Shown here: in pieces, positions 1 through 8,649 of the stretch | How positions within the stretch are numbered: the first letter of the stretch is position 1 | Layout: each line of letters opens with the position of its first letter | NCBI GenBank assembly: GCA_005787685.1 | Contig: SYAC01000048.1 | Location: 1-64,000 of the forward strand | Direction: 5' to 3' | From: Planctomycetia bacterium | Lineage (GTDB): Bacteria > Planctomycetota > Phycisphaerae > Phycisphaerales > SM1A02 | Length of the DNA stretch: 64,000 nucleotides | The notes under the pieces: generated by a model | Database searches by the model: none | Told to the model about the DNA's origin: nothing | What the model saw: the letters and a program-made list of their open reading frames with translations, nothing else | Program-made: the position numbers and the translations under genes

Positions 1-39
1 GTTGCCGCGGGCGTTGCCGTTGCCGCGGGCGTTGCTGTT
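1..39. repeat. 18-nt tandem repeat at the window edge
   Basis: Two copies of an 18-nt unit (1-18 and 19-36, one mismatch) plus three bases of a third. On the minus strand the repeat lies in an open frame starting at an ATG at 99-97 and leaving the window after 33 codons, giving Asn-Ala-Arg-Gly-Asn-Gly repeats. On the plus strand it reads Val-Ala-Ala-Gly up to a TGA at 46-48. Either could be the end of a real low-complexity gene and the visible piece is too short to decide. The minus-strand ATG has no clear Shine-Dalgarno sequence. Nothing else is recognisable in 100-222. Confidence 0.45.
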
Positions 40-222
40 TGCGCCTGACAAAACATCAACTGTGTCAACATTACGCACACGGTGAGTCGGACTACACATG
101 AAATATTTTGGCGCAAGGCGCCATAAAGCGCCAGAGATATCAAAGCGAACATAAATAAAATCCTTTCGGGTATTTCGGCGCGTCACAGAAATAAGATTGC
201 AATAAAAAATGCCACATGAAAA

Positions 223-840
223 TCAGCGCCGAGCCTTCAAAGCCATGACCGCGTCCGTGACTTCTTTGACTAAGGCTGAATCCTCGGGCAAATTATGCTT
301 TCCATAGGCGTCGCGTGGCGGAATAATTCGCACTCCAATGCCGTGCAATTCTTGAAGCGCCTTGACCAAAATAGAATTGTGCATGCTGCCGTGCATGGTT
401 GGGGCAACCAACACCTTGGCTCTGCCTTGCTCCATTCGACCAATCGCCGCGGCCAGTGTTGCGCCGACCGCGCCCTCGGCTATGCCATGCGCCATGCGTC
501 CAATGCTGGCGGCGGTGGCGGGCGCAACCAAGTACACATCAAATGGAGCATTGTCGCTGAGATGCTCCGCGCTGGCGGAAAGTTTGGTGATGACAGGCGA
601 AGTTGTGCTCCACGCCAAGGCGTCAAGCGCCACATAGCGCAGCGCTTCCTCCGTGCAAAATGCGGTCACGCTGGCTCCATGGCGGCGAAGCGCGCGCGCC
701 AGAAACGGCGTCTTCATGGCGGCTATTCCGCCAGTCACAAGCAACGCAACGCGCACGCCATCCAGTGCGTCGCTTTCGCGCTCAATTTCTCGGTCGCCCA
801 AATCGCTGGGCGTTGGCGGTAAAAATTCAAATGCGTCCAT
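223..840 (-). CDS. CoaC-like flavoprotein (phosphopantothenoylcysteine decarboxylase family)
   Basis: A 205-residue stand-alone member of the HFCD flavoprotein family, which binds FMN and in CoaC decarboxylates phosphopantothenoylcysteine during coenzyme A synthesis. Visible marks are the FMN-loop VTGGIA (35-40), a histidine at 93 placed like the catalytic His of CoaC, APATAAS (106-112) in place of the usual PATANT, and APTMHGSMHNS (146-156) in place of the substrate loop PAMN..M. There is no CoaB ligase domain, unlike common bacterial Dfp. The motif changes mean the substrate may not be the CoA intermediate; the family also contains lantibiotic decarboxylases and prenyl-FMN synthases. The first 28 residues are an acidic, probably disordered extension. 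It is a single gene, divergent from the metal ATPase. Confidence 0.75.
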   Translation of the reverse strand: MDAFEFLPPTPSDLGDREIERESDALDGVRVALLVTGGIAAMKTPFLARALRRHGASVTAFCTEEALRYVALDALAWSTTSPVITKLSASAEHLSDNAPFDVYLVAPATAASIGRMAHGIAEGAVGATLAAAIGRMEQGRAKVLVAPTMHGSMHNSILVKALQELHGIGVRIIPPRDAYGKHNLPEDSALVKEVTDAVMALKARR

Positions 841-1007
841 GTGATCATTCTAACCAAACACTTGCTTCTTTCACGGGCTTTGTCAAAAAATTTTGAGCGC
901 TCTATGGATTGCATGATCCACGCGCACAACAAAAATAGTTTTCATTTTTCGAGAGGCTTTGCACGGCGAGCGCGGACTATGGAAACATTCGCGGCTATCT
1001 TCATGTC

Positions 1008-3002
1008 ATGAGCGACGCGCAATCATCCAAGGTCGACCAAGTGAATGCATTGGAGGTCGAGCCAGCGTGGTGGCGTAATCAATTATTGATTCCATGTGTT
1101 GCTGGGATTTTTTTAATACTTGCATGGAGTTTGCAGCGTGGCTGGATTGTGGTCAATGACAATGCGTTGTTGCGTTGGTGCCTGCCAAGCAAATGGAGCG
1201 TGACCAATGATGGCGTGGCGCTTGTGTGCTTGACGGTGGTGTATGTGGTGGCCGGCTGGAACGCGTTTCTGGATGGCTTGCGCATGGCATTCAAAGCGCG
1301 GCTGGATATTGACTTTCTCATGGTGGTGGCCGCGATCGCCGCTGCGTGGATTGGCGAGGGCATTGACGGCGGGCTTTTGCTCTTTCTTTTTTCGCTGGGA
1401 AATGCGCTTGAACATTACGCCATGGGCCAGTCGCGCAAGGCCATACGCGCACTTGGCAAGTTGGCTCCAAAGTTTGCAAATGTAAAGCGCGGCGCGCAAG
1501 AAATTGAAATTGCGGTTGATCAACTTGTAGTGGGCGATGTCGTGGTGGTGCGCCCTGGCGAGCGACTGCCCGCTGATGGAAATATTTTGGCGGGTAGCGG
1601 CAGTATCGATCAAAGTCCCATCACTGGTGAAAGCGTGCCAGTTGCAAAAGAAGTGAGCGATGAAGTCTTCGCCGGAACCGTGAATGGCGACGGCAGCCTG
1701 GAGATTTGCGTATCGCGGCCAAGTTCCCAATCCACCATGGCGCGGATGATTCTTTTGGTGGAGGAGGCGCAGCAACAGAAGGGACACACACAGCGCGCCG
1801 CCGAGGCGTTTACACGCATCTATGTTCCTTGCGTGGTTGTGGGCACTATTTTGGCGCTTGTTGTTCCATATTATTTTGGCTGGCTGACATTTGATGAATC
1901 ACTTTTGCGCGCTATTGCCATGCTTGTGGGCGCAAGTCCGTGTGCGCTTGCCATTAGCACCCCCGCCGCTGTTCTTTCTGGCGTGGCGCGCGCGGCGCGA
2001 TCGGGTGTGCTGATCAAGGGAGGACTGCACTTGGAGGGGCTGGCCATTATTCGCGCGATCGCCATGGATAAAACCGGCACGCTCACCAATGGCCGTCCGC
2101 AGATTGTTGGCATTTTCACGGCGGATGGCGTGAGCGAGCGCCAACTTTTTAAAACCGCCAGCGCCATTGAGCAACGCAGCGAACATCCAATTGCCAAGGC
2201 GATTGTGCGCGCCGCGCAGGCGAAAGACATTCATGTTGCGGCGGCCGAGAATGTAAGTGCCATTCAAGGCAAGGGCGTTACGGGCACCGTGAACGGAAAG
2301 ACCATAGAGGTTGGTTCTGCGCGCCTTATGCGCGAACGAGGCGCCATACTCAATGAAAAAATGGAAACCGCTTTGGCGCAACACGATGCCAGTGGCAACA
2401 CGGTTGTCGTATTGAGTTCCCAAGAAAAAGTGCTGGGCTTTATTGCGCTGACGGATCGCCCACGCGCCGAGGCTGCCCAAGCCATCCGCTCGTTGCATGC
2501 GCTGAATGTGCGCCCCGTGATCATGCTCACGGGTGATCGCGAAGGGGTGGCGCAAGCCATAGCTAACGATGTAGGCGTAGACGAAATAGAGGCTGAACTT
2601 TTACCGCAGGATAAAATCGAGCGCGTGAAATCGCTGCTTGAAAAATATCATGCGATTGCAATGGTGGGCGACGGCGTGAATGACGCGCCCGCGTTGGCTA
2701 TGGCCACGGTTGGAATTGCAATGGGCCGCGGCGGCACGGATGTAGCGCTTGAGGCCGCTGACATTGCGCTTATGGCCGATGATTTACAGCGCATACCATT
2801 TACGATTCGTCTGGCCCGATTTGCCCGCAAGGTGATCCGTCAAAATGTGGCTGTCAGTATGGGCATGGTTTTTATTCTGATCCCACTTACTTTAAGCGGC
2901 CTGATTGGCACCACACTTGCCGTGATCATGCACGAAGGCAGCACTGTTGCGGTGGTCATCAATGGCTTGCGTTTACTGGCGTTTCGCGAGCCTCAAAAGT
3001 AA
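1008..3002 (+). CDS. P1B-4-type heavy-metal-transporting ATPase
   Basis: A 664-residue P-type ATPase expected to export a transition metal across the cytoplasmic membrane using ATP. All core motifs are present: actuator TGES (206-209), the membrane metal site Ser310-Pro-Cys312, phosphorylated Asp354 in DKTGT, a Ser-Glu-His-Pro nucleotide-domain motif near 391, and GDGVND (554-559). The SPC motif together with HEGST at 642-646 in the last helix is the signature of subgroup P1B-4 (CoaT, CtpD, CzcP), which moves Co, Zn, Cd or Fe. There is no N-terminal CxxC metal-binding domain, as usual in this subgroup. The first 100 residues hold two hydrophobic helices. No metalloregulator gene lies next to it, so the metal cannot be read from context. 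Confidence 0.93.
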   Translation: MSDAQSSKVDQVNALEVEPAWWRNQLLIPCVAGIFLILAWSLQRGWIVVNDNALLRWCLPSKWSVTNDGVALVCLTVVYVVAGWNAFLDGLRMAFKARLDIDFLMVVAAIAAAWIGEGIDGGLLLFLFSLGNALEHYAMGQSRKAIRALGKLAPKFANVKRGAQEIEIAVDQLVVGDVVVVRPGERLPADGNILAGSGSIDQSPITGESVPVAKEVSDEVFAGTVNGDGSLEICVSRPSSQSTMARMILLVEEAQQQKGHTQRAAEAFTRIYVPCVVVGTILALVVPYYFGWLTFDESLLRAIAMLVGASPCALAISTPAAVLSGVARAARSGVLIKGGLHLEGLAIIRAIAMDKTGTLTNGRPQIVGIFTADGVSERQLFKTASAIEQRSEHPIAKAIVRAAQAKDIHVAAAENVSAIQGKGVTGTVNGKTIEVGSARLMRERGAILNEKMETALAQHDASGNTVVVLSSQEKVLGFIALTDRPRAEAAQAIRSLHALNVRPVIMLTGDREGVAQAIANDVGVDEIEAELLPQDKIERVKSLLEKYHAIAMVGDGVNDAPALAMATVGIAMGRGGTDVALEAADIALMADDLQRIPFTIRLARFARKVIRQNVAVSMGMVFILIPLTLSGLIGTTLAVIMHEGSTVAVVINGLRLLAFREPQK

Positions 3003-3083
3003 TCAATTCTGTTCAAACGCTTCGGTTCTTTGCAATTGACAATGGATCAATTGCGCTCATCACGCGCACATGGCTCAGACAAT

Positions 3084-4694
3084 TTAATACGCGGGGTTGT
3101 AAATCTTGGCGCGCACAAACGCGTCAATATCGTTGGGCCTCGCCACGCCAGCCAGACCTTGTTCAAAAATCAAGGTGGCCACATCCACCGCCTCCTGAAT
3201 CAGCGTTGCATGAATTTCACCAATTGGCGGATAGATCAATCCAACATTTAAATCTTCCTCGGTCACTTGCGCCGCCAAACTTTCGGCGGCGCGCAGAAAC
3301 ATATCGTCGGTCACGCGCTTGGCCTCCGTGGCGTATACGGCCAACCCAACAGCTGGATAAATGTAAACATTGTTGCCCTGCCCCGGCACAAAGAGTTTGC
3401 CGTGATAATGCAATGGCGGAAATGGACTACCCGCAGCAAAAATCGCGCGGCCTTGAGAGTGTTCAATAGCGTCCTTGGCCGTGCACTCACTCTTGCTGGT
3501 GGGATTGGAATATGGAAATAAAATCGGCCGCGAATTTAATTTCGCCATGGCGGCGATAACGGCGGGCGTAAATGCGTTGGCGATGGTGCTCACACCAATC
3601 AACGCAGTTGGTTTCACCATGTCCACCACATGCAACAAATCTTTCGTGGGAGCATTGGCGTGCGCGTAACGCCGTTGCTGATCACTTAACCCCACGGAAT
3701 CCGCCGTGACAAGCCCCTTTGAGTTCATCAAGAAGCAGCGCCCGAGCGCCTGAGCCTCTGGCAAACCTTCGCGTGTCATTTGCAGCACGCACAAATCCGC
3801 AATGCCAATCGCAGCGCTGCCGGCTCCATAGAACAGCAGGCATTGATCGCGCACTTTGTTTTTCATAATGCGGCACGCGCCGAACAATCCAGCCACCGCC
3901 ACGGCGGCCGTGCCTTGAATGTCGTCGTTGAAACAACACACGCGGTTGCGATGGCGCTCCAGCAACGGAATGGCGGTCTTGTTGGTGAAATCCTCAAATT
4001 GAATGCAGCAATGCGGAAAGACTTCTTGCACCGCGTCAACAAATTCATCCACGAATGCCGTGTATTCATCGCCCGTGATTCTTCGTTGCCTTAACCCGGG
4101 ATACAACGGATCTTCCAGAAACGCCTCGTTGTTGGTTCCAACATCCAGGGTGACTGGCAGCGTGACACTGGGCGGTACGCCACCAAGGCCGGCATACAGC
4201 GCCAACTTTCCAATGGGAATTCCCATGCCGCACACGCCTTGATCACCCAGGCCATGAATGCGCTCGCCGTCGGTGACAACAATAAAGCGCACATCTTTTT
4301 CCGGCCAATTCCGCAAGACATCCTTTATTTTCCCGCGTCGCTTTAAACTGACATACAAGCCACGTGGCCTGCGCATGATGTGTCCAAATTGTTGACACGC
4401 TTCGCCCACGGTTGGCGTGTACACGATTGGCATCAACATTTCCGGCTCCGCGCGCAGCAGCATGTAGAACAGGCGCTCGTTGCGGTCGGCCAACTCGCTT
4501 AAATACACATATTTTTCCAACTGCGATGTGCAATGACTCAGTTGCATGTTCACGCGGTGAATATGGGTTGCGCTGGTCTCCACTCCATCGGGAAGCAATC
4601 CAATCAAGCCCAATTTTTCGCGCTCCGCCTCGTTAAATGCGGTGGCTTTGTTCAGCCGTGGATCTAGTAAAAGTGTGCGTCCTTGCATGTGCAA
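3084..4694 (-). CDS. maeA: malic enzyme (oxaloacetate-decarboxylating malate dehydrogenase)
   Basis: A 536-residue protein of the long, eukaryote-like malic enzyme class, which oxidatively decarboxylates malate to pyruvate and makes NAD(P)H. Evidence includes the substrate-site YTPTVGEAC, the GLGDQGVCGMGIPIGKL block carrying the catalytic lysine, the metal-binding QFEDF and CFNDDIQGT segments, and the Rossmann motif YGAGSAAIGIA. Length and block order match E. coli MaeA. The coenzyme cannot be settled by eye; the gene symbol assumes NAD. A second Met at residue 3 is an alternative start. It ends convergently with the metal ATPase, with 81 nt between the two stops. Confidence 0.93.
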   Translation of the reverse strand: MHMQGRTLLLDPRLNKATAFNEAEREKLGLIGLLPDGVETSATHIHRVNMQLSHCTSQLEKYVYLSELADRNERLFYMLLRAEPEMLMPIVYTPTVGEACQQFGHIMRRPRGLYVSLKRRGKIKDVLRNWPEKDVRFIVVTDGERIHGLGDQGVCGMGIPIGKLALYAGLGGVPPSVTLPVTLDVGTNNEAFLEDPLYPGLRQRRITGDEYTAFVDEFVDAVQEVFPHCCIQFEDFTNKTAIPLLERHRNRVCCFNDDIQGTAAVAVAGLFGACRIMKNKVRDQCLLFYGAGSAAIGIADLCVLQMTREGLPEAQALGRCFLMNSKGLVTADSVGLSDQQRRYAHANAPTKDLLHVVDMVKPTALIGVSTIANAFTPAVIAAMAKLNSRPILFPYSNPTSKSECTAKDAIEHSQGRAIFAAGSPFPPLHYHGKLFVPGQGNNVYIYPAVGLAVYATEAKRVTDDMFLRAAESLAAQVTEEDLNVGLIYPPIGEIHATLIQEAVDVATLIFEQGLAGVARPNDIDAFVRAKIYNPAY

Positions 4695-4801
4695 AGTCTA
4701 GCTTTGATTTTTAAGCAGCGGCGCGCAGACATAGGTGAAAAGTGGTCAAGGTATCGAACGCTTGTTGAATTTCTTGCGCCCATTGAAAGAGCCAAAAATT
4801 T

Positions 4802-5215
4802 TTACTTTGGCGCCGATGGAATGCCCAACGCGCCATCTCCCGCCGCTTTCACGCGCGTCCAAGAATAATCCATTTGCTTTTCACGCAACGGGCAAAAGTC
4901 TTTCACTTTGCGCGCGATGAACTGCGCGCCATTGATCTTAATTTCATACACGCCGGTTTCATCCACACATAATTTGGTCTCAGGGCGATTTCGAAACGTG
5001 ACTATTTTCCCATCGAAAGTGTAATCGCCCACAATGGCGCGGGTCTTGGGGCCAGTAAATGACAAAGTGAATAACCCTGTGTCCTCGCAAGTCAATGTGG
5101 TTGAGTCAAAATCACTTTTCCACGAACCAAGCAGTATGGTGCTAGAGACTTTTTCGGGCTCAGCGGCGCAACTTGCCACTAAAACGAAAGCCACAATGTG
5201 CAGTATTTTTTTCAC
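4802..5215 (-). CDS. small lipoprotein, translationally coupled to the upstream beta-barrel gene
   Basis: Predicted 137-residue lipoprotein of unknown function. The frame is open further upstream, but the natural start is the GTG at 5215-5213: it gives a Lys-Lys n-region, a hydrophobic stretch and the lipobox LVASC, and it sits one base after the TAG stop of the beta-barrel gene (TAG-T-GTG), so translation is probably coupled by re-initiation. The mature part contains several beta-like segments, a GSWKSD start and three further cysteines that might form a disulphide. I do not recognise a family. It is the last gene of the cupredoxin/cyclase/beta-barrel group and may be a periplasm-facing partner of the barrel. 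Confidence 0.7.
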   Translation of the reverse strand: MKKILHIVAFVLVASCAAEPEKVSSTILLGSWKSDFDSTTLTCEDTGLFTLSFTGPKTRAIVGDYTFDGKIVTFRNRPETKLCVDETGVYEIKINGAQFIARKVKDFCPLREKQMDYSWTRVKAAGDGALGIPSAPK

Positions 5216-5216
5216 A

Positions 5217-6662
5217 CTAGAACTGTATAACAAGTTCGACCGCGAAGAGGTTTTGTCCTGGATCAATTGTGCCCGCCTCCTCGGTGTAGCTGTACTGCAC
5301 CTTGAATTGCGTGAAGCGATTGATCTTGAAACCAAGACACGCGTCAACGCGCCACAAATTGTTGTACCAAGAGGTTTCAGAACCAGCTCCTGGACCAGTT
5401 GCTGGAGTGACATTGGAATACAACTGCTGATTCCAGCGCCCCGAAAGCCAAAATTGCGGCATAAACTTCCATTTGCTTTCTATGAAATAGCTGTACGCAC
5501 TAATGTTACCAACCGCCTTGCCAACACTCGCATCTGGAACCTCATATTGACTCCACGCAAATTCGCTCCAAAATTCAAGCGGTCCATGCGCATAGGAAAT
5601 ATCCGTGCCCACCACATTTTGACGCGATTCGCTAATGGAAGAACCCGCTTTGCTTGTGGTTGAAAAACGATCATACGCCGCCTGACTTATATATGAACCA
5701 CTGCTTCCACTCACTCCAATATTCCACGCGGCATCAGGACGAAATCCCGCGCGCCCCGTGAAGGTTGGATAATTAAATCCGCGGTTCCACAAGTCCCACT
5801 CTTGGGGCCGACTGGAAAGCGAGGCGTTCTTCATTTCAAATGCCCAATCAAGTTGTTGCAGAGTTCCCACCGTGCCGTTCAGTTGAAAGCCACTGGCGTA
5901 ACTTGGTCCCCACACAATTGGGATCCATTTCGTGACAGGAGGCGCTGAATTTTTTCTGGCCACCATGGATGTTGTGTTGGGCGCGATGCCCGCGCCGTCG
6001 TTGCCATCCGTAATGGAAGTCATTTGTCCATACATCACGGGGGCGTTGATAAGCGAGTTCTGCGTGGAGAAATGCCTGTTCGTCCATTGACCAAACGCGG
6101 TCTGGAACTTTCCGCCTTTGAAATTCAACACTGGAGTATCAAATGGCGTGACTTGCGCGTAATACTCCGCCGGTTGCGACTGAACGGATGTTTCGGTGGG
6201 ATCAAAGCCACGGTTGACCAATCCCAAGAACACAAATTCAAGGTGCTTGGAAATATCCAATGTGAACAACCCACTTAAAACTGGCGCAAAAATTTGCCCG
6301 TTGCTGGTCTGAATAAATCCGGGAGGCGGCGTACTGAACACCATGTAATCCAATGTCAACCACATCTCGGCGTTGAAACTAATTTGTCCATCCTCCGTGC
6401 CAAAGGATTGAAGCTCTCGCAAGCGCTCAATGAATGATTCCATAGGATCGCCCGTATCCGTAGGTGTGTTTATTTGCGCAACCGCCGACTCCGCCGCCAC
6501 AATTTGCGCGGTCGTTGAAGGGGTGCCAGTCAAAGTCGTTGGCGCAGCGGCAGATTGCGCGCTAGCAGTCTGCGAACTTGTTGGCGAGGGAACAACTGCC
6601 GCAACTTGCGCAGCGCGCGCGGAGCTTGCGCACAGAAGCAACGCGAGCACTTTCTGGTTCAT
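5217..6662 (-). CDS. outer-membrane beta-barrel (porin-like) protein
   Basis: A 481-residue exported protein. Residues 1-18 form a Sec signal peptide ending in an Ala-rich cleavage region, followed by a Thr/Ser/Ala/Pro-rich linker to about residue 70. The rest alternates polar and aromatic residues in many short strands and ends in Val-Ile-Gln-Phe; a terminal Phe is typical of outer-membrane barrels recognised by the BAM machinery. The start ATG overlaps the stop of the cyclase gene (ATGA), and its own stop is one base before the next start. It resembles generic porin-like barrels but no named family is recognised. By position it is part of the cupredoxin-cyclase operon. Confidence 0.75.
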   Translation of the reverse strand: MNQKVLALLLCASSARAAQVAAVVPSPTSSQTASAQSAAAPTTLTGTPSTTAQIVAAESAVAQINTPTDTGDPMESFIERLRELQSFGTEDGQISFNAEMWLTLDYMVFSTPPPGFIQTSNGQIFAPVLSGLFTLDISKHLEFVFLGLVNRGFDPTETSVQSQPAEYYAQVTPFDTPVLNFKGGKFQTAFGQWTNRHFSTQNSLINAPVMYGQMTSITDGNDGAGIAPNTTSMVARKNSAPPVTKWIPIVWGPSYASGFQLNGTVGTLQQLDWAFEMKNASLSSRPQEWDLWNRGFNYPTFTGRAGFRPDAAWNIGVSGSSGSYISQAAYDRFSTTSKAGSSISESRQNVVGTDISYAHGPLEFWSEFAWSQYEVPDASVGKAVGNISAYSYFIESKWKFMPQFWLSGRWNQQLYSNVTPATGPGAGSETSWYNNLWRVDACLGFKINRFTQFKVQYSYTEEAGTIDPGQNLFAVELVIQF

Positions 6663-8473
6663 ATTGGCGCTCCCACTGATTGATTTTTATCAACGCTCAA
6701 TTCAAACGCTTGCACTGGATTGTCAAAACCTTTGACTTTCAACGGCGGCAAATTTGTGACAATAAATGTGCTATCTAAATATTGCCGCACACCTTGATCA
6801 ATGTAAAGCGTATTCGCTGGCGCCATGGAACATAATCGGGCCGCAAGATTCACGCGCTCGCCAAGCACCGTGTAATTCAAGCGCTTCTTGGAACCCATGC
6901 AGCCCACAATGATCACCCCAAAGGCCACGCCAATTCCAATTTCAAATGGATGTTTGGAGTCTTGATTTAACTGTTGTCGCACTCGCAACATATCCAAGGC
7001 GCACGCGGCGGCGCGCGCGGCGTCATCGGGTTTGCTATTTGGCGCGCCAAAGATGGCCATGACCATGTCGCCCACAAATTTGTCCACCACTCCGCCGTGG
7101 CTATAAATCACATCGGTCATGGCGCTCATGTGGTCGTTTAAGACCGCCACAATTTCGTTTGGCGTAAGGCGATTAGTGAGCGGAGTGAAGCCACGAATAT
7201 CAGCGAATAACACGGCAACTGGCGCCGCCTTTGCGCTGACATCAAGCGTGCCAGATAACAATTGATCCGTCACGGTCCGATCTGTCACGGCGTCAAGCAC
7301 GCCGCGATATTTGTCACGCAGCGCAAGACCCTCGCACATATTGTTAAAGCGCTCGCCTAACACACCTAGTTCGTCGCGCCGATTCACGGTGATTCGCCCC
7401 GTATAGTCGCCGCCGGCAACCTTGCTTGATAAAATTGAAAGTTGTTTGATTGGTTTGGCTAACCCAAGCGCCACCAAATACGCCAACACAATGGAGCCGC
7501 ATGCGCCAATAAGCACGGCGCCTACATATTGAATGCCAAGTTGTCGTATTTCTTTCTGCAGTGGCGCCAAGCTTGCGGCCATCACAAAATATACTGGCGG
7601 GATTTGCTGACCTAAATTGTACGCATGGGTTAACCAATCCGAGTTTTCTATTGAGATTTCTAATTCCGTTTGTGCCGCTTGGTCAACGCCTGTATCGCCA
7701 GCGTGCTGTCCCTGCTCTAGCAAATTTGCGCCACTTGCTGAAGGTGTCTGGCCGATGCGATTGGCGTATGCGACAGCCATGGCGGCATTCAACTTAGCGG
7801 CGACCTTCTCCGGCTCCGTCATTTGCCCGCCATACAACTGCGCTCCCAGCAACAACCCATTTTTCATTTCTCCGCCATCCGCCATACGCATTGGCTTGGT
7901 TGCGGCGTAGTCAAAAATCAATGCGAGTGTTCCTAAAAAACCTTCGCCGTCTACATCGTCAATGGGCGTGCAGATCATTTCATAGGCTTGCTCCTCAAAG
8001 GCGAAATACACAATGCGCTGAGTTGGTGGGCCAGGCTGCGACTTGAACTGCTTCACGGCCACAACCACCGCGTCGTCAAGTTTGGGCTGGTCGGTTCCCG
8101 GAGCAATCACCTCATTGTTGGCGTTGAGAAATAAATATGAATCCGCCTGCCGCCTACCAACCGCGGTTTCGCCTTGCGCCAGGAAAAATTCGCGAAGCTC
8201 GTCGAAGGCCACGTCAGCCAGCAAGACGCGATCGTTTTGTTGTAGCGCCGCAAAAATCCTAGGAGTTCGCGCAAGCCGTGTGCACCTGGCTTGAATCACT
8301 CCAAGTTCCGCTTCACGAATTCCAATCATTCCCCTGATTGTGACACGAAATACATCATTCATTTTCTGCTTGTACAAGTCCTGCGCCGAAGTAATGCTGT
8401 ACACAGAAACAATCGATGTTGAAATCAACATAATTGCCAATATGGCTAAAGCAATGCGAGTAGAAAACTTCAA
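6659..8473 (-). CDS. membrane adenylyl cyclase with extracytoplasmic sensor and HAMP domain
   Basis: A 604-residue class III nucleotide cyclase. It has a transmembrane helix at about 6-26, a periplasmic Cache-like sensor at about 40-305, a second helix at about 315-340, a HAMP linker at about 340-395, and a catalytic domain at about 415-595. Metal-binding Asp425 (FADIRGFT) and Asp469 (FVGDM), the adenine-reading pair Lys465/Thr535 and transition-state Asn542/Arg546 are present, which points to ATP as substrate and cAMP as product. HAMP plus periplasmic sensor means the output depends on an extracytoplasmic signal. Its stop overlaps the start of the beta-barrel gene, so the two are co-translated. 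The cupredoxin-like gene lies 176 nt upstream on the same strand and is a plausible ligand or redox partner. Confidence 0.9.
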   Translation of the reverse strand: MKFSTRIALAILAIMLISTSIVSVYSITSAQDLYKQKMNDVFRVTIRGMIGIREAELGVIQARCTRLARTPRIFAALQQNDRVLLADVAFDELREFFLAQGETAVGRRQADSYLFLNANNEVIAPGTDQPKLDDAVVVAVKQFKSQPGPPTQRIVYFAFEEQAYEMICTPIDDVDGEGFLGTLALIFDYAATKPMRMADGGEMKNGLLLGAQLYGGQMTEPEKVAAKLNAAMAVAYANRIGQTPSASGANLLEQGQHAGDTGVDQAAQTELEISIENSDWLTHAYNLGQQIPPVYFVMAASLAPLQKEIRQLGIQYVGAVLIGACGSIVLAYLVALGLAKPIKQLSILSSKVAGGDYTGRITVNRRDELGVLGERFNNMCEGLALRDKYRGVLDAVTDRTVTDQLLSGTLDVSAKAAPVAVLFADIRGFTPLTNRLTPNEIVAVLNDHMSAMTDVIYSHGGVVDKFVGDMVMAIFGAPNSKPDDAARAAACALDMLRVRQQLNQDSKHPFEIGIGVAFGVIIVGCMGSKKRLNYTVLGERVNLAARLCSMAPANTLYIDQGVRQYLDSTFIVTNLPPLKVKGFDNPVQAFELSVDKNQSVGAPI

Positions 8474-8649
8474 GCGTATTTACCGAACAGGGTTGCTGGT
8501 GACAGAATGAACACTTTTATTCCTTGCAAACGAAATTGCGTACTCGAACTATCAGGGAACTCAACATCAATGGTACAACATGGGTTCCCATATTTTCATG
8601 CAGTTCAAATTTCTGATCGTAGTTGGTTGTTGCCTGGCTGAAGGAAAGT

